NCBI RefSeq assembly: GCF_003111645.1
Contig: NZ_CP022187.1
Span: forward strand, 620,001 to 684,000
Source: Parazoarcus communis
Lineage (GTDB): Bacteria > Pseudomonadota > Gammaproteobacteria > Burkholderiales > Rhodocyclaceae
Direction of reading: 5' to 3'
Length of the DNA stretch: 64,000 nucleotides
Position numbers and translations under genes: made by a program. Below are positions 42,267 through 50,533 of the stretch, one piece after another; the first letter of the stretch is position 1; each line of letters opens with the position of its first letter. The notes under the pieces are model-generated. The model ran no database searches, was not told the origin of the DNA, and saw nothing but the letters and a program-made list of their open reading frames with translations.

Positions 42267-44549
42267 CTACACCTGAATCTGTCCGGCGAGTTGCTGAATG
42301 CTGATGACGACGAATTCCGCCGGTTTGAGCGGCGCGAAGCCGACCAGGATGTTCACCACGCCGCGGTTGATGTCGTCCTGCGTCGTGGTTTCGCGGTCGC
42401 ACTTCACCAGGTAGGCGTCACGCGGTGAGGAGCCCTGGAAGGCACCCTGGCGGAACAGCCCGTTCATGAAGGCGCCGATATTGAGCCGGATCTGCGCCCA
42501 CAGCGGTTCGTCGTTGGGTTCGAACACCACCCACTGTGTGCCGCGGTAGAGCGACTCTTCGATATACAGCGCGAGCCGTCGCACGGGCACGTACTTGTAC
42601 TCCGAGCTCATCTGGTCCGCACCGCGCAAGGTGCGCGCGCCCCAGCACACTGCACCATAGACCGGGAAGGTGCGCAGGCAATTCACGCCGAGCGGATTCA
42701 GGCTGCCGTTCTCACCGTCGGTGAGCGTGAGCGCCAGCGACTGCACGCCGGACAGGTTGGCATCGGTGCCGGCGGGCGCCTTCCACACGCCGCGGCTGCC
42801 GTCGGTACGGGCGTACAGGCCGGCGATCGTGCCGCTCGGCGGTGTGAGCCGCGGCTTGCCGTTCTTGAGCGGGTCGGCCACATGCGTCCAGGGGAAGTAC
42901 ACCGCGGCATGATCGGATTTCGGCAGGTCGGTGCCGGACGCCGACTGCACCATGGTGGCCACGTCGGTGGCCGAAGGCGGGGCGTCGATGATGAAGAAGG
43001 CCCTGCGCTCCTGGCAATAGCTGGCTGCATCGGTCAGCACGCCACTGTCGGTGATGCCAGGCATGACCAGCAGGTTGAACAGGTCCACGTCTTCCAGTGC
43101 GTACAGACCCTCGCGCTTGCTACGACTGCCGATGAACGCGGGGTAGATGTCGGCCGCGGCATAAGGGGTCTCGCTGCCGCCGCCGAGGAAGGCATCGGTG
43201 GGCGGCGGCGACAGGACGGCGCCTGTGAGCAGGTGAAGGCCGGTTGCGATGTCATTGCTCGCGGCGGCGCTCACGGCGATCGCCGAGCCCGCGCCACGCG
43301 AACCGGACGCAAGCACCAGGATGCTGCCCTGAACGCTCGCCACGAAATCGCGATAGGCGGGGTTGCCGGGTTTGAGCGCACGAACCGCTGCCTGCAGACG
43401 GGCTGCGACATCGGCCATTTTCGCCCCGAGGTTGGCGCCGGCCGCCGGGGCAACGCCGATATCCACAAGGTCGGGCCCGTAACCGTCGAGGCTGATGCGA
43501 AGGCTGCTGTGCGTCGCATCGGGCAGCGCGTCCAGATCGTTTGCGGCGAACGCACCGCTGGTCAGCGTTGCGGGGTCGGGCAGTCGTGCCGGACGGATTG
43601 CGGCGACCGCATCGGCTTCGATGCCGCCTGCAGCCGCACCCAGCTTGAGCACGCCCGCAGCATTGTTGCGCGCGCCGGCCAGCACCCGTACCGAGGAGAA
43701 CTCGCCCCCGCTGCCCGAACCCAGAACGAGGGTGGAACCGGTGCGGGTGCAGGTGAAGTTGAGCAAGGCCGGCTTGCCTGCGGCCTGTGCCCGAACCTTG
43801 GCCTGGATGGCCGCGGCAAGGGTGGTCAGGCGCTGGATGGCGGTGCCGCCGGCAATGTCCGCCGGCAGCGTGATGCTGACGGTGACCGACGGCAAGCCGT
43901 TGACCACCACCCGGAAGTCCGTATGTGTAGCGTCAATCACGGTAGCAACATCTGCAATCGCGCCGCTGGTCGAAGTGCCGGCGGGCAGTCCGTCGAGGGT
44001 TGCCTGAGGGACATCGCGGCTGACCTTCACCAGTTGCGACACGCCATTCACCAGGTCCGGCAGATAGCGCGCATCGGCCGAATTCATGGACACGTTGGCG
44101 TACTGCTCTGCGCGCCCGTCGCTGCTGCGGATGACGCTGAGGTTGAAGGTGCTGTCCGGCAGTGCGGTGGTGTAATCCACCCGCAACTGGATGTCGTTGC
44201 CGGATACACCGGCGTCGAGCGCGGTGACGGTGAGCACGTTGGCTGCGGTACTGCTGAGCAGGGTCCGGCTCGCGGGTGAGGCGTCCTTGACCACGCGCAC
44301 GATCCACGCGTCCGCGCCGCCGTTGCCAAAAAACTGGCGCACGCCGTAGCTCATCTCGGAGTCGGCGGACAGGCCGCCAAAGTTGCGCTCGAAATCCGCG
44401 AAGCTGTGGATGCGAACCGCCTTGTTGACCGGACCGCGCGGTGCGGCACCGAGGAAGGCTGCAACGGAGGTGGCAACGCTGGAAATGGTGCGAACCCCGC
44501 TCGGAATTTCCTGGATGTAAACCCCGGGGGCGGCGAACTGGACGGGCAT
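42267..44549 (-). CDS. Tail sheath protein with duplicated surface domain
   Basis: A 760-residue contractile sheath. N-terminal FAAPGVYIQEIPSGVRTISSV-type opening (here seen as APGVYIQEIPSGVRTI) and the C-terminal block from YVPVRRLALYIEESLYRG through NPxGFAPLKPAEFVVISIQQ-type end (GFAPLKPAEFVVISIQQLAG) form the conserved sheath core. Residues about 85-460 are an insert. Within it, residues 195-309 and 333-444 are two similar copies of a 110-residue module (ATHTDFRVVVNGL versus ATHSSLRISLDGY; TLVLGSGSGGEFSSVRV versus ILVLASGSRGAGSAIAV). ATG 44549 has AAGGAG; an upstream in-frame start lies in leader sequence. First gene of the operon. Confidence 0.93.
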   Translation of the reverse strand: MPVQFAAPGVYIQEIPSGVRTISSVATSVAAFLGAAPRGPVNKAVRIHSFADFERNFGGLSADSEMSYGVRQFFGNGGADAWIVRVVKDASPASRTLLSSTAANVLTVTALDAGVSGNDIQLRVDYTTALPDSTFNLSVIRSSDGRAEQYANVSMNSADARYLPDLVNGVSQLVKVSRDVPQATLDGLPAGTSTSGAIADVATVIDATHTDFRVVVNGLPSVTVSITLPADIAGGTAIQRLTTLAAAIQAKVRAQAAGKPALLNFTCTRTGSTLVLGSGSGGEFSSVRVLAGARNNAAGVLKLGAAAGGIEADAVAAIRPARLPDPATLTSGAFAANDLDALPDATHSSLRISLDGYGPDLVDIGVAPAAGANLGAKMADVAARLQAAVRALKPGNPAYRDFVASVQGSILVLASGSRGAGSAIAVSAAASNDIATGLHLLTGAVLSPPPTDAFLGGGSETPYAAADIYPAFIGSRSKREGLYALEDVDLFNLLVMPGITDSGVLTDAASYCQERRAFFIIDAPPSATDVATMVQSASGTDLPKSDHAAVYFPWTHVADPLKNGKPRLTPPSGTIAGLYARTDGSRGVWKAPAGTDANLSGVQSLALTLTDGENGSLNPLGVNCLRTFPVYGAVCWGARTLRGADQMSSEYKYVPVRRLALYIEESLYRGTQWVVFEPNDEPLWAQIRLNIGAFMNGLFRQGAFQGSSPRDAYLVKCDRETTTQDDINRGVVNILVGFAPLKPAEFVVISIQQLAGQIQV

Positions 44550-45085
44550 GACGGGCTCCTTTTCCGGGGCTGCCCCGATGGGCCACCCCGTCGTGATCGG
44601 GCAAAGCCGAACCGGTTGGAGACTGCATCCCGTGCGCAACGGTGCGACCGGAACCCCTGATCGATCCAGCTTCCTGGAACACCCTCAAAGGCGGGCGGAA
44701 AGATGCGCATGCGGTCTGCTCGGCCGCCGTGACGGCGCACGGCGGCTTGCGTTCCTGAATCAATCATCCCATTCACATCGGTCAGTGCGGGCGCGGACGA
44801 AAACGCCATGCGATGTGGCTGCCCGGCCTGCTGGTGACAGTCAGCATCTGGCCGGCCCCGGCTCTTTTCGGACAGGCAGGATGCGGCTTCGCGGCGTCAT
44901 CTGGACGTACTTGCTCCCGGTGGCGTCGCCGATGCTGATAGCTTGAACTTAGACAAGGAGCAGTGGAAACTCAATGTGATATTTTTGCTTGACATGCCGG
45001 ATTCGATGGGGGGTTGCGTGCTGCGACGAGGGTGCACCTCAAGCCACTCAAGGGCGGAGTCATCAGGCGTGATGCGGGGACGCGC
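44550..45085. other. Leader and promoter region of the injection-system operon
   Basis: 536 bases without a supported gene, upstream of the sheath gene and downstream of the diguanylate cyclase stop. It must hold the operon promoter. The part near 44940-45000 is AT-richer than its surroundings, but I find no -35/-10 pair good enough to call. A perfect dyad lies at 44723-44746. Confidence 0.5.
44723..44746 (-). repeat. Perfect dyad in the leader of the sheath gene
   Basis: GCCGCCGTG-ACGGCG-CACGGCGGC: 9-bp arms around a 6-base loop, about 175 bases upstream of the sheath start. It could be a regulator site or a 5' leader RNA hairpin. No T-tract follows on the minus strand. Confidence 0.45.
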
Positions 45086-48000
45086 TCAGGCGGGCGTGTC
45101 CGCGGCCACCGCCGCCATGTGGCGGTTGCGACCGGATCGTTTGGCGGCATACATCGCATCGTCGGCGGCGCGCAGCAGGGTTTCGATGGTGGTGCCGGCC
45201 TCTGGGAAGCGCGCAATGCCGATGCTCGCGCCGATGTGTATCGTTTCGCCCTCTATCGTCAGTGGCTGCGAGAGTGCGTGCAGGATCTTGTCGGCCAGCA
45301 TGTCCGCATCGCCGGGCTCGCGCAGGCTGGGAAGGATGATGGTGAACTCGTCACCGCCAAGGCGCGCGACGGTGTCGCTTTCCCTGACCTGGGCCTGCAG
45401 GCGTTCGGCCACGGCAATCAGCAGGGTATCGCCTGCGGCGTGTCCAAGCCTGTCATTGACCGCCTTGAAGTGGTCCAGGTCGAGGAACATCAGGGCGCCG
45501 CTGCGGGCCTCCCTGCGCGCCAGCGCCAGTGCCTGGCCGAGGCGGTCGATAAAGAGCCCCCGGTTTGGAAGGTCGGTCAGCGGATCGTGATGGGCGGTAT
45601 GTTGCATCCGCTCCTCGGTGTTCTTGCGCTCGGTGATGTCTTCGAGAATGGCGACGTAGTGTGTGACCGTTCCATTGGCATCAAGCAGGGGCGTGATGGT
45701 CTGGTCCACCGTGTAGCGTGAGCCCGTGCTGTGGGTGTTGATGAGTTCGCCATGCCAGGTCTTGCCGGCGCTGATCGAGTCACGGAAACGTGTATGGAGG
45801 TCCGGGTTGTCGTCCTTGGCGCTGAATATCATCGGGTTTGCACCCAGGATCTCGGCATCGGAGAAGCCGGAAAGGGTCGAGAGCGCGCGGTTGCCCCACA
45901 GAATCGTGCCGCTGCCGTCGGTGATATAGGCCGCATTGGCGACATTGGCCAGCGCGGTGTTCAGCAGGGTCAGCCACTCCTGCTGTACGGCGGACTCGAG
46001 TGAGACACCGACGCGATCTGCAAGGCCTTTGAGGACCTCCAGCGTGCTGGCGTGTCTGAATTGCCCTTTCCGACGACCGTAGAACGTGAGAACGCCCCAA
46101 GGCTTGCCGCGCAGCATCAGGGGCAAAAGGATGGATTCTCCGGCGCCGAGCGCATGGATGCTGCCCTCGCAGCCGTGACATCCGGCGTCGGCGAAATCCA
46201 CGATTTCCGGTTCGCCGCTGCGCATCACCTTGGAGGCAGGCTGGCAATGAGGTGCGTCGTCCCAGCGCAGGGCGGCCTTGCTCAGAGCCTCGAGTGCGCC
46301 GCTGGCCTCGGTGTCCGAGGTGGCGATCACGGTAAGGCGGCCGTCTTTCTCCGCGCGCCCGATCCAGGCTCCGATAAAGTCGAAGATGGGTACGATGCGC
46401 TGGCAGAAGATACGCGCAATTGCGGCCAGTTCGGTCTTTTGCTGCAGGAGCAGATTGTCCATGCGGTTGAAGGTGGCCCCGATTGCGTTATTGCGCTCGT
46501 GCTCTGTCGTGTCCCGGGCGTAAACTGCGACGCTCTCGACCCTGCCGTTGTCGTCCTTGACCGGATAGAGGTTGTTGTCGAAGAAGCGTCCGTCGCGGCG
46601 GTCGTTCAGGTGCGTGGGCTCTCCGCTGATCACGACCTGCTGTATCGCGGCATTACGTGGTGCGACCAGTGCAGGTGGCAGATAGTCGAAGAAGTTCCGG
46701 CCACTCATGTCTTCGGGAGTCAGGTTGAAGCGCTGTGCGGCACAGGCGTTGATCTCGAGAATCACACCCGCGGGGTCGAGGAGCAGCACGGATTCGCTGC
46801 TTGCGTCCAGGAGCGCACGCATGCGCGCCCGGCTTTCGCGCACTGCCTGCGAAGACTGCTTCTGCTCGCTGATGTCGCGGACGAAACACACTGCTGACCA
46901 CTTTCCATTGAGCCTGATGGCCGAGACCGACAGCGAAGCGGCAAACTCGCGGCCATCCCGGCTGCGACCGGTTACCTCGTGCTGCCTGCCATTGCGCTTG
47001 TAGTCGTCGCTTGCGATGAACTCGGAGAATTCTGCGCTGGCCCAGCCCATGAGGCGTTCAGGGATGACAAACTCAAGTACGTCACGACCGAGCACTTCGT
47101 CTGCGCTGTAGCCGTAGATCCGCCCGGCGGCGGGATTCCAGTACGAAATGCGTCGCTGTTCGTCGATCAGGAAGATCGCGTCCTGCGCCGTGGTGCAGAT
47201 ATTGCTGAAGCGTGCTTCGCTGTCACGCAGTGCCTGCTCTGCCTGCTGTCTTTCGGTGAGCTCTGCTTCAAGTTGCCTGTTCGCGGCCCTGAGCTCGGCC
47301 GTGCGTCGGGCGACCGCTTCCTCGAGATGCTGCTCGCGTTGAGTCTGTGCCGCTTCGTGCGCCTCAAGCTCGTCGAGCATCCGGTTGAAGCCGGTGGCGA
47401 GTTCGGCAAGTTCTCCATGACCTTCGACAGGCAGACGTTCGGCCTTGCCCCATGGTGCACCGATACCACGCATCGCCCGTGTGGAACGTTGGAGCGGGAG
47501 CGTGATGCTGCGTGCCACGAGCGAGGCGAGCAGCAACAGGACGATGCCGGCAATGCCCGTGCGCAGCACGGTGTTGGAGGTCTGATTCCAGATCGCTGCG
47601 TCAACGTCTTCAACGAATACACCGGAACCGATGACCCAGCTCCACGGCGCCACATTACGGACATAGGAGAGCTTCGGATAAAGCTCCGCGGGCTGATCGG
47701 GCGAGGACGCGGACCGGGGCCAGACGTAGCTCAGGTAACCATCTCCGCCGTGCTCGGCGAGTGCGCGGAGGGTTGCCTGCGTGTCCCTTGTCCCGTGCGT
47801 CGGTACCTGGGAAGGATCCGGGAGCGAACGCAGGTCCGGCACAAAGGTGAAGCGGGATGCGTCGAGCAGGCGACCCTCGAGCCTGGGCTGCAAGGGGTGC
47901 ATCACCACTCTTGGATCCTTGCCGCTCATGTCGGCAATCCAGAGGTACTCGCTGTCCGAACGACGCATGGCACGAACGGCGCTGATCGCCGCACGTTGTG

Positions 48001-48226
48001 CGTCGGCGGCCGACAGCGTGCCATCCAGCTGCAGTGCGTGGAAATGCAGCATGACGTCGTGACCGGACACGACGAGGCTCTTGGTCTGAAGCTCCCTTTC
48101 GCGCCAGAGGGCATCGCGCAGCGCCATTCCATCGAGCAAGGCGCCGAGTACGACGCTACCGACCAGTATGGTCACGATCAACCATATGCGGTTGCGAACG
48201 CTCAAACGACTCAACCTGGAAAACAT
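45086..48226 (-). CDS. Membrane diguanylate cyclase with Cache, HAMP, PAS, GAF and GGDEF domains
   Basis: A 1,046-residue signalling protein making cyclic di-GMP. Membrane segments at about 14-34 and 222-242 enclose a single-Cache periplasmic sensor (SEYLWIADMSGKDPRVVMHP). HAMP and coiled coil run to about 345, then PAS domains near 345-460 and 465-590, a GAF-like domain near 600-745 (contains MRSGEPEIVDFADAGCHGC), another PAS near 750-870 (NALSTLSGF-type, with PAC ITERKNTEERM) and a GGDEF domain with intact GGDEF at 957-961. An inhibitory RxxD site (RESD) lies five residues before it. No EAL domain. It is the gene next to the injection-system promoter but in the same direction, upstream. Confidence 0.9.
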   Translation of the reverse strand: MFSRLSRLSVRNRIWLIVTILVGSVVLGALLDGMALRDALWRERELQTKSLVVSGHDVMLHFHALQLDGTLSAADAQRAAISAVRAMRRSDSEYLWIADMSGKDPRVVMHPLQPRLEGRLLDASRFTFVPDLRSLPDPSQVPTHGTRDTQATLRALAEHGGDGYLSYVWPRSASSPDQPAELYPKLSYVRNVAPWSWVIGSGVFVEDVDAAIWNQTSNTVLRTGIAGIVLLLLASLVARSITLPLQRSTRAMRGIGAPWGKAERLPVEGHGELAELATGFNRMLDELEAHEAAQTQREQHLEEAVARRTAELRAANRQLEAELTERQQAEQALRDSEARFSNICTTAQDAIFLIDEQRRISYWNPAAGRIYGYSADEVLGRDVLEFVIPERLMGWASAEFSEFIASDDYKRNGRQHEVTGRSRDGREFAASLSVSAIRLNGKWSAVCFVRDISEQKQSSQAVRESRARMRALLDASSESVLLLDPAGVILEINACAAQRFNLTPEDMSGRNFFDYLPPALVAPRNAAIQQVVISGEPTHLNDRRDGRFFDNNLYPVKDDNGRVESVAVYARDTTEHERNNAIGATFNRMDNLLLQQKTELAAIARIFCQRIVPIFDFIGAWIGRAEKDGRLTVIATSDTEASGALEALSKAALRWDDAPHCQPASKVMRSGEPEIVDFADAGCHGCEGSIHALGAGESILLPLMLRGKPWGVLTFYGRRKGQFRHASTLEVLKGLADRVGVSLESAVQQEWLTLLNTALANVANAAYITDGSGTILWGNRALSTLSGFSDAEILGANPMIFSAKDDNPDLHTRFRDSISAGKTWHGELINTHSTGSRYTVDQTITPLLDANGTVTHYVAILEDITERKNTEERMQHTAHHDPLTDLPNRGLFIDRLGQALALARREARSGALMFLDLDHFKAVNDRLGHAAGDTLLIAVAERLQAQVRESDTVARLGGDEFTIILPSLREPGDADMLADKILHALSQPLTIEGETIHIGASIGIARFPEAGTTIETLLRAADDAMYAAKRSGRNRHMAAVAADTPA

Positions 48227-48483
48227 CAGAACCCCCTGCCGCAGTAGCTGTCCTTTCGCGCTGCCTTTCAGCGTGTCGGTGATCGCCTGCAGATCACCAG
48301 AAAAGGCTGTGGCTCCGTCCGTATTATCTAGGTCGTTCGTTATATTTCAGGTTGACGCAGGTCACACGTTTGATCGCAAGTTGAGGGAAGCGAACGTGCG
48401 CTGTGACGTAGTGCTTCCCTCGCGCACGCTCAGGCTCGTTCCGGGTGGCCGCGGCGCGTGACGGCGGTCGCCCCGGCGCAGCC

Positions 48484-48924
48484 TCAGACGTTCTCGGTGA
48501 AATGAAGATAGGGCAGGGTGTCAGTGCCGATGCGAACGCGATGGACCTCGGTCAGACCGTTGGCCTTGATCAGCACCGTGTATGCGCCGTGGTCGAAGGG
48601 GCCAATCATGCTGTCGGCGTCGAGCGCGATCTGGACGAGCTTGCGGCCGTCGCGGTCAAGCACGCGGACGTCCGCTCTGGTCTGCCCTGCAATCGGCGCC
48701 GCGGACGGCGCGGGAAGTGCGAAGCTCAGCGGATAGGCATCCGACTGACCGCCTGCAGCCACGTTGTGGGCGTACTTGTTGTCTTCCTGCCGGTCGGCAG
48801 CAAGCCTTGCGTTGTCGCTGCCCGCGCTGGCAGGTGCAACATTGGCGCCGATGGCGAAGGTCGCCGCCGCCAGTTGAAGGAAATGCCGCAGCACACGGCG
48901 CGAAATACGGTGTCTGTTTCTCAT
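48484..48924 (-). CDS. Exported hypothetical protein
   Basis: A 146-residue protein with a signal peptide (LRHFLQLAAATFAIGANVAP, cleavage near ASA-G). The mature part looks like one small beta domain with VRVLDRDGRKLVQIALDA and GAYTVLIKANGLTEVHRVRIG. No family recognised. It follows the HtrA-type protease gene by 60 bases on the same strand and may share its transcript, so it could be a periplasmic partner or substrate; that is speculation. Ribosome site GGAGAG precedes ATG 48924. Confidence 0.7.
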   Translation of the reverse strand: MRNRHRISRRVLRHFLQLAAATFAIGANVAPASAGSDNARLAADRQEDNKYAHNVAAGGQSDAYPLSFALPAPSAAPIAGQTRADVRVLDRDGRKLVQIALDADSMIGPFDHGAYTVLIKANGLTEVHRVRIGTDTLPYLHFTENV

Positions 48925-48984
48925 GCGTCTCTCCGGTAAGTTTGGCTGCAGGCGCTCCCTGCAGCCGTCTGGGGTAGTCGAGGT

Positions 48985-50457
48985 TCAGCCGAGTTCGATG
49001 GGAATGAAGATCCGCGCATCCTCGCGCTGGATGAGGATTGCCGCATGCTTGCCAAGGGCGGCGAGGTCCTTGCGCAGGCCTTCGACGCTGATCACGGGCT
49101 TCCCGTTTACGGCGAGGATGACATCGCCACGCTGAATGCCGGCATGGGCTGCGGGTCCGGTGGAGTCGAGTACGAGCAGGCCGGAACTGGTTTCGATCTG
49201 CTTCTGTTCTTCGGGGCTGAGCGGACGGACCGCCACGCCGAGACGTCCCTGGTCCGTATTCTGACCGTCGGTTGCGGCAAGCTGTGCGGACATCAGTTCG
49301 CCCACGGTCGCCGTCAGTTCGCGGCGCTTGCCCTGACGCCAGATCTCCACCTTCACGGATTCCCCCGGCGCGATGGCTGCAACCTTGGGTGGCAGTTCAG
49401 CCGAGCTTTCAACACGCTCGCCGTTGAGCCCGATAATGATGTCGCCGGGCTCGATGCCTGCCTTGGCAGCAGGGCCGTCGGTGTCCACCCGGCTCACCAG
49501 CGCACCATGCGCGGTTTCCAGTCCGAACGAGTTCGCCAGTGCCTGGTTCAGATCCTGGACGGAGACACCCAGCCGGCCGCGGGTGACCTTGCCATGTGTC
49601 ACGAGCTGATCCCGGACCTGCGCGGCGACATTGATCGGAATCGCGAACGACAGACCCTGATAGCCACCGGAGCGGCTGTAGATCTGCGAGTTGATGCCGA
49701 TGACCTCGCCCTTGAGGTTGAGCAGCGGACCACCGGAGTTGCCCGGGTTGATCGCAACGTCGGTCTGGATGAACGGGACGTAGCCTTCGTCGGGCAGCGA
49801 GCGCGACTTTGCCGAGACGATGCCTGCGGTCACACTGTTCTCGAAGCCGAAAGGCGCGCCGATGGCCAGCACCCATTCACCGACCCGGGTCTGGCTCGGA
49901 TCGCCGAGCGGTACCGTGGGCAGATCCCTGGCGTCGATGCGCAGCACGGCGATGTCGGTGGGTCTGTCGATGCCGATCACCTTGGCGGTGAACTCGCGCT
50001 TGTCCATCAGCTTGACCGTCACCTGGGTGGCGTCGGCGACCACGTGTGCATTGGTGAGGATGACGCCGTCGGCGCTGACGATGAAGCCCGAGCCCATGCC
50101 GTGGGTGATCTGCTCGCCGTCGGGTATCTGGATCTGGGGGCCGAAACGGCGGAAGAATTCGTAGAAGGGATCGTTCGGGCTCATCCCTTCGAAGGGCGAC
50201 TGTCCGCGCGCGGAGGTCTTCACCGTGCCCTCGACACTGATGTTGACGACTGCGGGACCGTAGCGCTCTGCGATGGACTGGAAGTCGGGCAGCGTCAGCG
50301 TGGCAGGCGGGCTGGACGAAGACGAGGCCGAAGCGACGATGGATGCGGGGGCCGCGTGCGCGCTGCCGACGGAATGGTTGGCGAAGTTGTATCCGCCAAT
50401 GGCAAGTGCCGCGACGGCGACTGCAACGCCGGAAAGCTGGATGACCTTGGTTTTCAT
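48985..50457 (-). CDS. Do/HtrA-family periplasmic serine protease (MucD-like)
   Basis: A 490-residue DegQ/MucD-type protease that degrades or refolds damaged envelope proteins. An N-terminal hydrophobic segment (VAVAVAALAIGGYNFA) with Ala-rich stretch serves for export. The catalytic triad is His138 (TNAHVVAD), Asp168 (PTDIAVLRID) and Ser241 (NPGNSGGPL). Two PDZ domains follow, near 290-370 and 400-485 (GRLGVSVQDLN; GVAVRPLSPEE). The gene lies 76 bases downstream of a two-component pair in the same direction, a common proteobacterial arrangement in which the kinase pair tunes envelope-stress protease expression. Confidence 0.92.
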   Translation of the reverse strand: MKTKVIQLSGVAVAVAALAIGGYNFANHSVGSAHAAPASIVASASSSSSPPATLTLPDFQSIAERYGPAVVNISVEGTVKTSARGQSPFEGMSPNDPFYEFFRRFGPQIQIPDGEQITHGMGSGFIVSADGVILTNAHVVADATQVTVKLMDKREFTAKVIGIDRPTDIAVLRIDARDLPTVPLGDPSQTRVGEWVLAIGAPFGFENSVTAGIVSAKSRSLPDEGYVPFIQTDVAINPGNSGGPLLNLKGEVIGINSQIYSRSGGYQGLSFAIPINVAAQVRDQLVTHGKVTRGRLGVSVQDLNQALANSFGLETAHGALVSRVDTDGPAAKAGIEPGDIIIGLNGERVESSAELPPKVAAIAPGESVKVEIWRQGKRRELTATVGELMSAQLAATDGQNTDQGRLGVAVRPLSPEEQKQIETSSGLLVLDSTGPAAHAGIQRGDVILAVNGKPVISVEGLRKDLAALGKHAAILIQREDARIFIPIELG

Positions 50458-50533
50458 GTCGGGCTCCTTTAACCGATGCGGGCTTCACAACCCGCGACAG
50501 CTGCAATCTAAGGTGCGTCGACTTAAACCAGAC

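Noticed and set aside
20474-44549. Prophage or R-type tailocin
   Set aside because: No capsid, terminase, portal, integrase, holin or endolysin genes are present, and the AAA+ ATPase, DUF4255 and DUF4157 genes point to an eCIS-type system.
20474-44549. Type VI secretion system
   Set aside because: No TssJ/L/M membrane complex, TssB/C pair, ClpV or Hcp gene; sheath and tube are of the single-gene phage/eCIS type.
44550-45085. Sigma-54 or sigma-70 promoter for the injection-system operon
   Set aside because: No GG-N10-GC sigma-54 element was found, and the best TTGAGT-N17-TAAGTT match scores too poorly to call.
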